Both the position numbers and the translations under genes were made by a program. This document shows, in pieces, positions 1 through 5,589 of a DNA stretch of 9,921 nucleotides (positions within the stretch are counted from its first letter, which is position 1; the number at the start of each line of letters is the position of its first letter). Source of the stretch: CAIZQW01 sp964459675 (GTDB lineage Bacteria > Verrucomicrobiota > Kiritimatiellia > RFP12 > UBA1067); contig CAYWNP010000093.1 in assembly GCA_964459675.1 (NCBI GenBank), positions 1 to 9,921 of the forward strand, written 5' to 3'. The notes under the pieces were generated by a model, which saw only the letters and a program-made list of their open reading frames with translations, searched no databases and had not been told where the DNA came from.

Positions 1-366
1 CAAACCTGCTATCAGACGGGCAGGCCGGTCCGGTTTCAATAAGAAGATATTGGTTTCTGATGGTGAACAAAAGGCATAGTCTTGCCGTCAACCCTAAAGC
101 GTTGAAATCTGGTTTACAAAATTTGCACCTTGAATATCAAAGCATTAGGCGAGTATAATTTGCCGCATGATAATTAAGGTTTATAGCCTGACCCACACAA
201 TCAGATCCGTAAGGGAAACAATCATGAAATATCTCATTGCAGGATTTGATTGGCTTCATGTACTTCCGATGTGTCGATGTGAAGCGCAATCCCGAGATTG
301 CCGTTGGGTATTTTAAGGCAGCCGCTTCTCCAACAGACTGTAACGGATTGAGGAAGGAAGGTTTCG
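1..366 (+). other. Non-coding upstream region and leader of the beta-helix gene
   Basis: No convincing gene lies in this stretch. It holds a sigma70-like promoter (130-159) and a leader of about 200 nt before the first gene. Within the leader, an ATG at 224 preceded by AAGGGA (211-216) opens a 30-codon frame ending in TAA at 314-316 (begins MKYLIAGFDWLHV). A second frame from 258 to 374 (begins MYFRCVDVKRNPE) overlaps the start of the next gene. Neither resembles a family I recognise; they could be a leader peptide, a decayed gene remnant or chance. The antisense frame across this area has no ribosome binding site and looks like a shadow. Confidence 0.5.
130..159 (+). promoter_or_regulatory. 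Candidate sigma70-type promoter
   Basis: TTGAAT (130-135) and a perfect TATAAT (154-159) are separated by 18 nt. The -35 box matches the consensus TTGACA at four of six positions. Transcription would start near 166, giving a leader of about 200 nt before the ATG at 367. The surrounding sequence is AT-rich compared with the genes. It probably drives the beta-helix lipoprotein and the overlapping secreted protein behind it. Confidence 0.55.
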
Positions 367-2235
367 ATGTATAGATTGATAACTGTTTGCTTTTTTGGAC
401 TTTTCTTTTCATCATGCGTAACAACTACGTTTCATGATGTAACCCCAGCGTGTACTTTGGAGTTCCATGTTGCGCCGACAGGGAGTGACTCGAACCCTGG
501 TACTGAAGTAAAACCCTTTCAGACCATCGCCACTGCGCGCGACAGTGTCGCCAAAATCAATGGCAAAATGACTAAAGACATTGTGGTCTATCTCCATGGA
601 GGAACCTATGAGATTTCCGAGCCGGTCATATTTGACTCCAATGATTCTGGAACCAATGGCTACAAGGTGATTTATAAGGCCGCTACCGGCCAGACGCCGA
701 TTGTGAGTGGTGGTAAAGCCATCACGAACTGGGAGCTACACGACAAGGCAAACAACATCTACAAGGCTGCCGCCGGCGAGCTTGAATTTCGCCAAATATA
801 TGTCAATGGTGTCCGAGGGATACGCGCCCGCACGCCGAACCGGACCAACGAGGTGACCTTGGCGGGGTATTTGCTTGGAGCAAAGGTTACGGGGAAAGCG
901 CCTTATCAACTCCAGGTCGACCCCGCAGAGCTGAAGGGCTGGGAAACATGGAGCAATCTAAACGAAGTTGAAATCGTCATGGTATCCCACTGGAAGCAGA
1001 AGCGGGCACGAATCGCCAGCATTGCAGGCAACGTGATCAATTTTCAGGAACCCGAGAATGCCGCTCCTTCAATGAATCATTTGGAGCAGGGCGGCACCCC
1101 GCATTGGTATGAAAACGCATTTGAGTTTCTGGATGCAGAGGGCGAGTTTTATCTGGATACTAAAAAGGACACACTCTTCTATAAGCTTCGGAAGGAAGAC
1201 ACATTGCCCCTTGAGGTGATTGTTCCGAGGGTGGAAACCTTGTTCGATATTAGAGGTTCCTCATCGTCTAACAGGGTACATGACATTGTGTTTGAAGGTA
1301 TCACCTTTCAACACAGCAATTGGACCAAACCAAATACACACGGCTATCAGGTCATGCAGTCGGCGACCTGGTATTCTATGCCAAATAACTTTTTCGATAC
1401 GCCTTCCGCCATTCCAGCTGCTGTGCAGCTGGCAGACGCTGACAAGGTAGAGATCCGTTCCTGCACGGTCAGGCAAACAGGCGCCCACGGGATAGCCGCC
1501 GTCAAGGATGTGGTCAGCCATTGCTTCATCAGCGGCAACCTTGTAACCGACACCGCAGCGGGCGGCATCTATCTTTTACTCAACGACGAAAAATCCACTG
1601 GCAATAAGGTTGTCGACAATACAGTGGAATATTTTGGAATGTGCCAGTCGGACAGCTGTGGAATCTTGGCAGCTCGCACGCCCGATGTCGCCATTCTTTA
1701 CAATGAGATCCGGCAGGGTCGTTATACCGGTATCAGCACCGGGTGGTCGTGGGATGATAAAGAGAGTACCGCTCAAAACCATGATGTCGGATTCAACTTG
1801 ATCCACAGAGTCATGGGTCTACACGACGATGGTGGGGGCATCTACACACTGGGCAAGATTCCTGGCATGAAGATCCACGACAATTATATCCACGATATCG
1901 TGCGTTCTCAGTTCAGTGGTGGTTATGGCATCTGCGGCATCTATTTGGATAACGGCAGTTGCTTAAAGCTGGTTCAGGACAACGTCATTGAGAATGTGGA
2001 GGTCGCATTCTTCTCAGGCAACAAGCCTAATTACAAAAACACCTTTGATCGAAATTATCACAACTGCCCACTTGCTAAAATTCTTGATAAGGCGAACATC
2101 GTCACCAACAACACGCTGGTTCAAGGTGCGAAATGGCCTGTCGAGGCTATTAAGATCATGAAGGATGCTGGACCACGTGGAGCATATCGTCGCCCTGGAC
2201 AATTTGCACTGGAAGAGAAAGATGAAAAAAAGTAA
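367..2235 (+). CDS. Right-handed parallel beta-helix lipoprotein, probable GH141-like glycosidase
   Basis: This is a 622-residue secreted protein. The start is supported by a strong AGGAAGGAAGG ribosome binding site (351-361). The N-terminus is a lipoprotein signal: hydrophobic residues 4-14, then lipobox-like F-S-S-C with Cys17 as the lipidated residue. Val18 at +2 suggests outer-membrane placement. Residues 33-54 carry the hallmark V-A-P-T-G-S-D-S-N-P-G-T...P-F-Q-T-I that opens many beta-helix polysaccharide-active enzymes. Next come a V-S-G-G-K-A-I...W segment and a Y-V-N-G-x-R-G-I-R-A-R-T-P-N segment, then repeated N-x-I/V and G-I coils typical of a beta-helix, including H-D-D-G-G-G-I-Y at 486-493. 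The tail (D-A-G-P-R-G-A-Y-R) also fits the GH141-like group, whose characterised members act on fucose- or xylose-containing plant polysaccharides. Substrate and catalytic residues cannot be set from sequence alone; a lyase or non-catalytic beta-helix is possible. The last 14 nt overlap the next gene. Confidence 0.8.
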   Translation: MYRLITVCFFGLFFSSCVTTTFHDVTPACTLEFHVAPTGSDSNPGTEVKPFQTIATARDSVAKINGKMTKDIVVYLHGGTYEISEPVIFDSNDSGTNGYKVIYKAATGQTPIVSGGKAITNWELHDKANNIYKAAAGELEFRQIYVNGVRGIRARTPNRTNEVTLAGYLLGAKVTGKAPYQLQVDPAELKGWETWSNLNEVEIVMVSHWKQKRARIASIAGNVINFQEPENAAPSMNHLEQGGTPHWYENAFEFLDAEGEFYLDTKKDTLFYKLRKEDTLPLEVIVPRVETLFDIRGSSSSNRVHDIVFEGITFQHSNWTKPNTHGYQVMQSATWYSMPNNFFDTPSAIPAAVQLADADKVEIRSCTVRQTGAHGIAAVKDVVSHCFISGNLVTDTAAGGIYLLLNDEKSTGNKVVDNTVEYFGMCQSDSCGILAARTPDVAILYNEIRQGRYTGISTGWSWDDKESTAQNHDVGFNLIHRVMGLHDDGGGIYTLGKIPGMKIHDNYIHDIVRSQFSGGYGICGIYLDNGSCLKLVQDNVIENVEVAFFSGNKPNYKNTFDRNYHNCPLAKILDKANIVTNNTLVQGAKWPVEAIKIMKDAGPRGAYRRPGQFALEEKDEKK

Positions 2236-2424
2236 AAAGATAAAAGCAATTTTTGTCGCGACGATCACTGCCACTCACGTGCTTTCGGCTCATGCGGCTG
2301 AAGCTCCGGCGGCCTGGGGGTCTTTTGATGGCAACGAAGGGCGCCGGGATGCCATCATCGGCCATCAAGAACTCGTTCCTGGAGTCCGCGGCATGGCGCT
2401 GAGCCTGAAGGTGATCAGCGGCGG
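2222..2424 (+). CDS. Secreted protein with LamG-like N-terminus, cut by assembly gap
   Basis: Only the first 67 or so residues are visible before the run of N. The start ATG lies inside the end of the beta-helix gene (14-nt overlap, different frame) and follows GGAAGAG at 2211-2217, suggesting translational coupling. Residues 2-8 are very basic (K-K-S-K-K-I-K), residues 9-22 are hydrophobic, and A23-H24-A25 is a good signal peptidase I site, so the protein should be exported. The mature part begins with W-G-S-F-D-G-N-E-G and then V-P-G-V-R-G-M-A-L, the pattern seen at the start of LamG/concanavalin-like domains attached to glycosidases. The beta-propeller fragment after the gap may be part of the same gene, but this cannot be shown because the true gap length is unknown and the frames differ. 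Confidence 0.65.
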
Positions 2425-2524
2425 NNNNNNNNNNNNNNNNNNNNNNNNNNNNNNNNNNNNNNNNNNNNNNNNNNNNNNNNNNNNNNNNNNNNNNNNNNNN
2501 NNNNNNNNNNNNNNNNNNNNNNNN
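2425..2524. other. Assembly gap (100 N)
   Basis: Exactly 100 undetermined bases, the usual placeholder for a scaffold join of unknown length. The LamG-like frame entering the gap and the protein-like frame leaving it are not in phase across 100 nt. A complete LamG domain plus most of a beta-propeller would need far more than 100 nt. The real missing sequence is therefore probably much longer, or the join brings together non-adjacent pieces. Confidence 0.95.
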
Positions 2525-2525
2525 A

Positions 2526-2750
2526 GCGGCGGACGGGAAATGGTACGGGTTCTATGGCTCGGCCCAGACACAGACTAAGATGAATCCGGCGTATCCGAAA
2601 TGGTCCGTCGGCCTGGCGGAGGCGCTGGGACTGGCCGGACCGTGGAAGCGGTGTAAAACAGGGAATCCGGTGATCATGGATCCCAAGTTTGCAGAAAACC
2701 CCGTGGTGTCGCGATCAACAAAGCCAATGGAATTCCCTAACGTTCAGTAG
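2526..2750 (+). pseudogene. Beta-propeller glycosidase-like fragment, truncated
   Basis: The frame leaving the gap reads A-A-D-G-K-W-Y-G-F-Y-G-S-A, then K-W-S-V-G-L-A-E-A-L-G-L-A-G-P-W-K-R and N-P-V-I-M-D-P-K-F-A-E-N-P-V-V. This is the pattern of a five-bladed beta-propeller of the GH43/GH32/GH117 kind: a blade strand, 'activity of the source', then 'P-W-K-R' and 'E-N-P'. In such proteins E-N-P-V-V is normally followed by further blades. Here the frame degenerates within about 12 residues and stops with TAG at 2748-2750, so the 3' part of the gene is missing. It may be the continuation of the secreted protein before the gap. Specificity cannot be assigned. A frameshift or assembly error near 2705-2715 is an alternative to true decay. 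Confidence 0.5.
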
Positions 2751-2827
2751 TCAAGTTGGTCAACGAAGTGCTCAAATGCGATCCTAACCATCCCCTGGCC
2801 AGTGACTTAGCGGGACGGAAGGTATAA
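2708..2827 (+). pseudogene. Possible decayed coding remnant (TPR-like tail)
   Basis: A second frame, offset from the glycosidase fragment, reads V-A-I-N-K-A-N-G-I-P, a TAA at 2738-2740, then S-V-V-K-L-V-N-E-V-L-K-C-D-P-N-H-P-L-A-S-D-L-A-G-R and a TAA at 2825-2827. The 'L-V-N-E-V-L-K-x-D-P-N-H-P-L-A' stretch resembles the end of a tetratricopeptide repeat. There is no start codon or ribosome binding site. It looks like the broken 3' end of another gene fused to the glycosidase remnant, but at this length chance resemblance is possible. Confidence 0.22.
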
Positions 2828-2841
2828 AATCATATTCCAAA

Positions 2842-2920
2842 AAATAGCTATTTGAGCGTTTCCGAATTGACTTTTTGAATAATTCTGGCAAAATATGGAT
2901 TCCTTTTTCTGAAAAAAGGA
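2842..2920 (+). promoter_or_regulatory. Candidate fabD operon promoter with flanking dyads
   Basis: TTGACT (2867-2872, five of six consensus bases) and CAAAAT (2889-2894, four of six) are separated by 16 nt. This would start transcription about 50 nt before fabD. Upstream is a perfect 12-bp palindrome, AAATAGCTATTT (2842-2853). Downstream is an inverted repeat with 8-bp arms, TCCTTTTT (2901-2908) and AAAAAGGA (2913-2920), around a 4-nt loop. Either could be a regulator site or a leader hairpin; no known operator is recognised. Confidence 0.45.
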
Positions 2921-2950
2921 TGATCACAATTAAAAGAGAGTGAACAACAA

Positions 2951-3865
2951 ATGAGTGATAAAGTTTGCGTATTCGCCGGTCAGGGCGCTCAAGCCCCTGG
3001 GATGGGCAAGGATTTTGCTGCTGACGCCGAGATTGCCGCTCTGTTTGCCAGGGCCAATAGTGTCTTGGGTTTCGATCTGGCCAAGCTCTGTTTTGAAGGA
3101 CCCGCCGAGGACCTGACCAAGTCAAACATCTGTCAACCCGCCATTTTTACCATGAGCGTCGCGGCCTTCCGGGCGTTCCAAAAGAAATTTCCAGCTGTTA
3201 CCTTTAATATGGCCGCTGGTTTAAGTTTAGGGGAGTGGACCGCACTTCATATCGCCGGCGTTCTTGGATTTGACGAAACCCTTCGCGTTCTGGAGGCCCG
3301 TGGCCGTTTCATGCAAGAGGCGTGCAGTGCACAGCCCAGTGGCATGATCAGCGTGATGGGCGCCACCGGCGAGCAACTCGATGCGATTTGTGCCAAGGCT
3401 GGTATTTATAAGGCAAACATCAACTCCGATGCTCAGGTCGTCCTTTCTGGCTCCAAGGATGGGATTGCCATCGCTGAGGGAGTCTGTAAGGAGATGGGGA
3501 TCAAGGCGATCGTATTGCAGGTTGCAGGTGCTTTCCACTCACCGCTCATGATGCCTGCGCGTGAAAAGCTGGTCGCGGTTTTGAAGGATGTCTCCTTCGC
3601 TGCCCCGAAGATGCCTGTTTTAGCCAATACCACCGGGACGTTGCACAGCAATGACCCTCAGGCGATCAAAGAAGTGATGTTGCGTCAGGTGACAGAGTCT
3701 GTCCGTTGGGCTGACTGCATCAAGACGGCGATTCAGGGTGGGGGCAAGACCTTCATTGAGTTTGGGCCTGGAAAGGTTCTTTCGGGACTGATCAAACGTA
3801 TTGACAAGAGCGTCACAACAGTGAACGTATCCGATGTCGCATCCTTGGATGCGATTGTACTGTAA
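2951..3865 (+). CDS. fabD: Malonyl-CoA:ACP transacylase FabD
   Basis: This 304-residue cytosolic enzyme moves malonyl from CoA to the phosphopantetheine arm of acyl carrier protein, supplying the extender unit for type II fatty-acid synthesis. The length fits the family (about 310). Visible motifs: G-Q-G-A-Q at 10-14; nucleophile elbow G-L-S-L-G-E with Ser92; Arg117 in E-A-R-G-R-F-M-Q, which should hold the malonyl carboxylate; catalytic His196 in A-F-H-S-P-L-M; and E-F-G-P-G near the C-terminus. These positions match the E. coli enzyme closely. The residue before the nucleophile is Leu91 rather than the usual His (G-H-S-L-G). The start is preceded by a purine-rich AGAGAG about 10 nt upstream. 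fabG follows 32 nt later and acpP after that, so the acceptor protein is encoded in the same operon. Confidence 0.97.
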   Translation: MSDKVCVFAGQGAQAPGMGKDFAADAEIAALFARANSVLGFDLAKLCFEGPAEDLTKSNICQPAIFTMSVAAFRAFQKKFPAVTFNMAAGLSLGEWTALHIAGVLGFDETLRVLEARGRFMQEACSAQPSGMISVMGATGEQLDAICAKAGIYKANINSDAQVVLSGSKDGIAIAEGVCKEMGIKAIVLQVAGAFHSPLMMPAREKLVAVLKDVSFAAPKMPVLANTTGTLHSNDPQAIKEVMLRQVTESVRWADCIKTAIQGGGKTFIEFGPGKVLSGLIKRIDKSVTTVNVSDVASLDAIVL

Positions 3866-3884
3866 AACAAACAAAAATCATTTT

Positions 3885-3891
3885 AAAGGAG
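3885..3891 (+). promoter_or_regulatory. fabG ribosome binding site
   Basis: AAAGGAG lies 6 nt before the fabG ATG at 3898 and fixes that start. The same GGAGAA-type site precedes acpP (AAGGAG at 4691-4696) and the HisI-like gene (AAGGAG at 5059-5064), so this genome uses strong Shine-Dalgarno sites for these housekeeping genes. Confidence 0.8.
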
Positions 3892-3897
3892 AACAAC

Positions 3898-4641
3898 ATG
3901 GGACAGTTCGATGGTAAAGTAGCAATAGTGACAGGTGCCGCACGAGGTATTGGACGTTCGATTGCTGAGCGTCTGGCACGTGAAGGTGCTGATATTGTGA
4001 TTTGTGATTTGCAGGCCGAGTGGCTTGCGGAGACCGCAACTGCGATTCAAGCATTGGGTCGTAAGGCGTTGCCAGTAGCAGTGAATGTCGGGAACGGGGA
4101 ATCCGTGACCGCATGCATTGCTGAGGTCATGAAGGTGTTCGGCAAGATTGACATCATGGTCAATAATGCTGGAATTACCAAAGATGGACTCTTGGTGCGC
4201 ATGTCGGATGATGACTGGGATGCTGTGTTGCAGGTGAACTTGAAGGGTACCTTCTTGTTCACCCGTGCAGTAGCCAAAGTTATGATGAAGCAACGCAGTG
4301 GGGCGATTGTCAATATCGCTTCAGTGATCGGATTGATCGGCAATGCCGGTCAATGCAACTATGCGGCTTCCAAAGCTGGCGTTATTGCCTTGACGAAATC
4401 CACGGCCAAGGAATTGGCATCTCGTGGCGTTCGTGTAAATGCAATTGCACCAGGATTTATTTCGTCGAAAATGACGGATGCACTGTCACAGGACGTGCGT
4501 GACCAAATGCTGAAGGCGATTCCGCTGGCGTGTTTCGGCACACCAGAGGATATTGCTAAGGCTGTCACGTTCCTTGCTTCGGAAGAGGCAAGTTACGTAA
4601 CAGGTCAAACATTGAGTGTGAATGGTGGAATGGTCATGTAA
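3898..4641 (+). CDS. fabG: 3-oxoacyl-ACP reductase FabG
   Basis: This 247-residue classical short-chain dehydrogenase carries out the NADPH-dependent reduction of beta-ketoacyl-ACP to beta-hydroxyacyl-ACP, the first reductive step of each elongation cycle. The cofactor loop T-G-A-A-R-G-I-G is at 12-19 and N-N-A-G at 89-92. The catalytic set is Asn114, Ser142, Tyr155 and Lys159 (Y-A-A-S-K), with the normal 13-residue Ser-Tyr spacing. The ending V-T-G-Q-T-L-S-V-N-G-G-M is typical for FabG. Length equals the family norm. FabG is one of a large family, but its position between fabD and acpP makes the fatty-acid role nearly certain. The gap to acpP is 61 nt, with no sign of a separate promoter. 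Confidence 0.96.
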   Translation: MGQFDGKVAIVTGAARGIGRSIAERLAREGADIVICDLQAEWLAETATAIQALGRKALPVAVNVGNGESVTACIAEVMKVFGKIDIMVNNAGITKDGLLVRMSDDDWDAVLQVNLKGTFLFTRAVAKVMMKQRSGAIVNIASVIGLIGNAGQCNYAASKAGVIALTKSTAKELASRGVRVNAIAPGFISSKMTDALSQDVRDQMLKAIPLACFGTPEDIAKAVTFLASEEASYVTGQTLSVNGGMVM

Positions 4642-4702
4642 GGTGACAAGTGGCGCGGCGAATGTCGTGACCGTATTAAGAAAAACTGACAAGGAGAATA
4701 AC

Positions 4703-4951
4703 ATGTCAAGCAACCTCGAAAATCGGGTCAAGGAAATCATTGTTGAACAGTTGGGCGTTAACGCCGAGCAGGTCACACCGGAAGCATCATTCATTGATGA
4801 TCTGGGCGCTGACTCGCTGGATACTGTTGAACTGATCATGGCATTCGAAGAAGAATTCGGCTCGGAAATTCCGGACGAAGACGCTGAGAAGCTGTCGTCG
4901 GTTGGCAAAGTACTCGAGTACTTGAAGGGCAAGGGTTTGGACAAGGAATAA
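4703..4951 (+). CDS. acpP: Acyl carrier protein AcpP
   Basis: This small acidic protein of 82 residues carries the growing fatty acyl chain on 4'-phosphopantetheine. The attachment Ser38 sits in the canonical G-A-D-S-L-D-T-V-E-L motif (35-44), followed by the acidic recognition helix (M-A-F-E-E-E-F) and I-P-D-E-D-A-E-K. The start at 4703 is chosen because AAGGAG (4691-4696) stands 6 nt upstream and the protein then has the usual ACP length. A longer in-frame reading from 4622 would start inside fabG and add unrelated residues. It is the last gene of the fab operon and is followed directly by a strong intrinsic terminator. fabF, which commonly follows acpP, is not present here. Confidence 0.97.
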   Translation: MSSNLENRVKEIIVEQLGVNAEQVTPEASFIDDLGADSLDTVELIMAFEEEFGSEIPDEDAEKLSSVGKVLEYLKGKGLDKE

Positions 4952-4973
4952 GCCCCTTATCGCCTAACTCATG

Positions 4974-5011
4974 AAAACCGGGCAGGGTTTATCCCTGTCC
5001 GGTTTTTTTTT
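4974..5011 (+). terminator. Rho-independent terminator after acpP
   Basis: An 11-bp GC-rich stem, ACCGGGCAGGG (4977-4987) with CCCTGTCCGGT (4993-5003), closes a 5-nt loop (TTTAT). It has a single G-U wobble and is followed by an unbroken T tract to 5011. The AAAA before the stem can extend pairing into the T run. It ends the fabD-fabG-acpP transcript and separates it from the HisI-like gene. Confidence 0.93.
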
Positions 5012-5014
5012 ACA

Positions 5015-5043
5015 CTCGCATTTTTTCGAAAATCGGGTAAACT
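5015..5043 (+). promoter_or_regulatory. Weak candidate promoter for the HisI-like gene
   Basis: TAAACT (5038-5043) is a reasonable -10 box. At 17 nt spacing the -35 position holds CTCGCA (5015-5020), only three of six consensus bases. A perfect palindrome TTTTCGAAAA (5023-5032) lies in the spacer, and TAAAC/GTTTA arms (5038-5042, 5055-5059) flank the likely start point; either could be an operator. Because a terminator ends just before, some promoter is needed here. Confidence 0.35.
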
Positions 5044-5071
5044 ATGCCGAAAATGTTTAAGGAGAAGAGAC

Positions 5072-5485
5072 ATGAGCAAGGAGCTTGAAGAGGGGTCCAC
5101 CTTAATGTTGGATTTTGCGAAGATCGCAAAGATCGCTGAAAGCTGCAAGGATGTAATTCCTGTCGCGGTTCAGCATGCTGACACCCACGAAATTATTTTA
5201 GTGGCCTATACCAATGAGTTTGCCATGAAGCAGGCTTTTAAGGAACGGATGCTGGTGCTGTGGAGCACCTCCCGCAAGGTATTATGGGAGAAAGGCAAAA
5301 CCTCAGGCGAAACGTTTGACCTGATCGATGCACGGGTGAACTGTGAACAGAACTCGTTGGTCTATATTGTTCGTCCGAAACGTGGGGCCATTTGCCATAC
5401 AAAGAACCAAAAGGGCGAACCCCGTAATTGTTACTATAGGTCCATTGATATGGATACACTGCACTTGACCAATCTGGATCCTTAA
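5072..5485 (+). CDS. hisI: HisI-like phosphoribosyl-AMP cyclohydrolase family protein
   Basis: The protein has 137 residues. The start is fixed by AAGGAG (5059-5064); a second ATG at 5105 is less well placed. The fold family is HisI, which hydrolyses phosphoribosyl-AMP in the third step of histidine synthesis. Matches include I-I-L-V-A-Y-T-N-E-F-A-M, L-W-S-T-S-R-K-V-L-W-E-K-G-K-T-S-G-E and I-C-H-T. The usual acidic metal motif D-C-D-x-D is N90-C91-E92-Q93-N94 here. The two zinc cysteines, normally about 7 residues apart (C-H-T-G-x-x-S-C), are C108 and C120 with a longer loop (K-N-Q-K-G-E-P-R-N), followed by Y-Y-R. I recall this 'N-C-E-Q-N-S-L ... C-H-T-K' form in other environmental bacteria, so it is probably a real subfamily rather than damage. 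Whether it is a cyclohydrolase is uncertain; no other his gene is present nearby. Confidence 0.8.
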   Translation: MSKELEEGSTLMLDFAKIAKIAESCKDVIPVAVQHADTHEIILVAYTNEFAMKQAFKERMLVLWSTSRKVLWEKGKTSGETFDLIDARVNCEQNSLVYIVRPKRGAICHTKNQKGEPRNCYYRSIDMDTLHLTNLDP

Positions 5486-5497
5486 TCGTTTGTTTCT

Positions 5498-5521
5498 CAC
5501 AGAGGCACAGAGATCACAGAG
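5498..5521 (+). repeat. Short CACAGAG repeat array
   Basis: Three copies of CACAGAG occur at 5498-5504, 5506-5512 and 5515-5521, spaced 8 and 9 nt apart. They lie in the 104-nt interval between the HisI-like gene and the next gene. Very similar CACAGAGG-CACAGAGA strings are a familiar intergenic repeat in many environmental bacterial genomes (family knowledge from memory). Role unknown; no flanking duplication or transposase is visible. Confidence 0.6.
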
Positions 5522-5589
5522 TATGAAATCAATCCTAGTAATCCTGTCAGAAAAAACGAAGTAATAGGCAAAGTGACGTTACTGTTTTT

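Noticed and set aside
1..40. Possible terminator (AAACC ... GGTTT) at the window start
   Set aside because: Only five bases of each arm pair cleanly, the inner GC-rich part does not fold on itself, and no T tract follows.
137..424. Antisense 95-residue frame across the upstream region
   Set aside because: No ribosome binding site, no recognisable family, and it overlaps the promoter and lipoprotein start on the other strand.
2165..2578. A 137-residue frame through the first gap starting at 2165
   Set aside because: The real start is the ATG at 2222, which opens a clear signal peptide and has a ribosome binding site. After the gap the continuing frame is not protein-like and stops at 2578.
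4622..4951. A longer acyl carrier protein starting at 4622
   Set aside because: The extra N-terminal residues lie in the fabG end and spacer and look non-coding. AAGGAG at 4691-4696 and normal ACP length support 4703.
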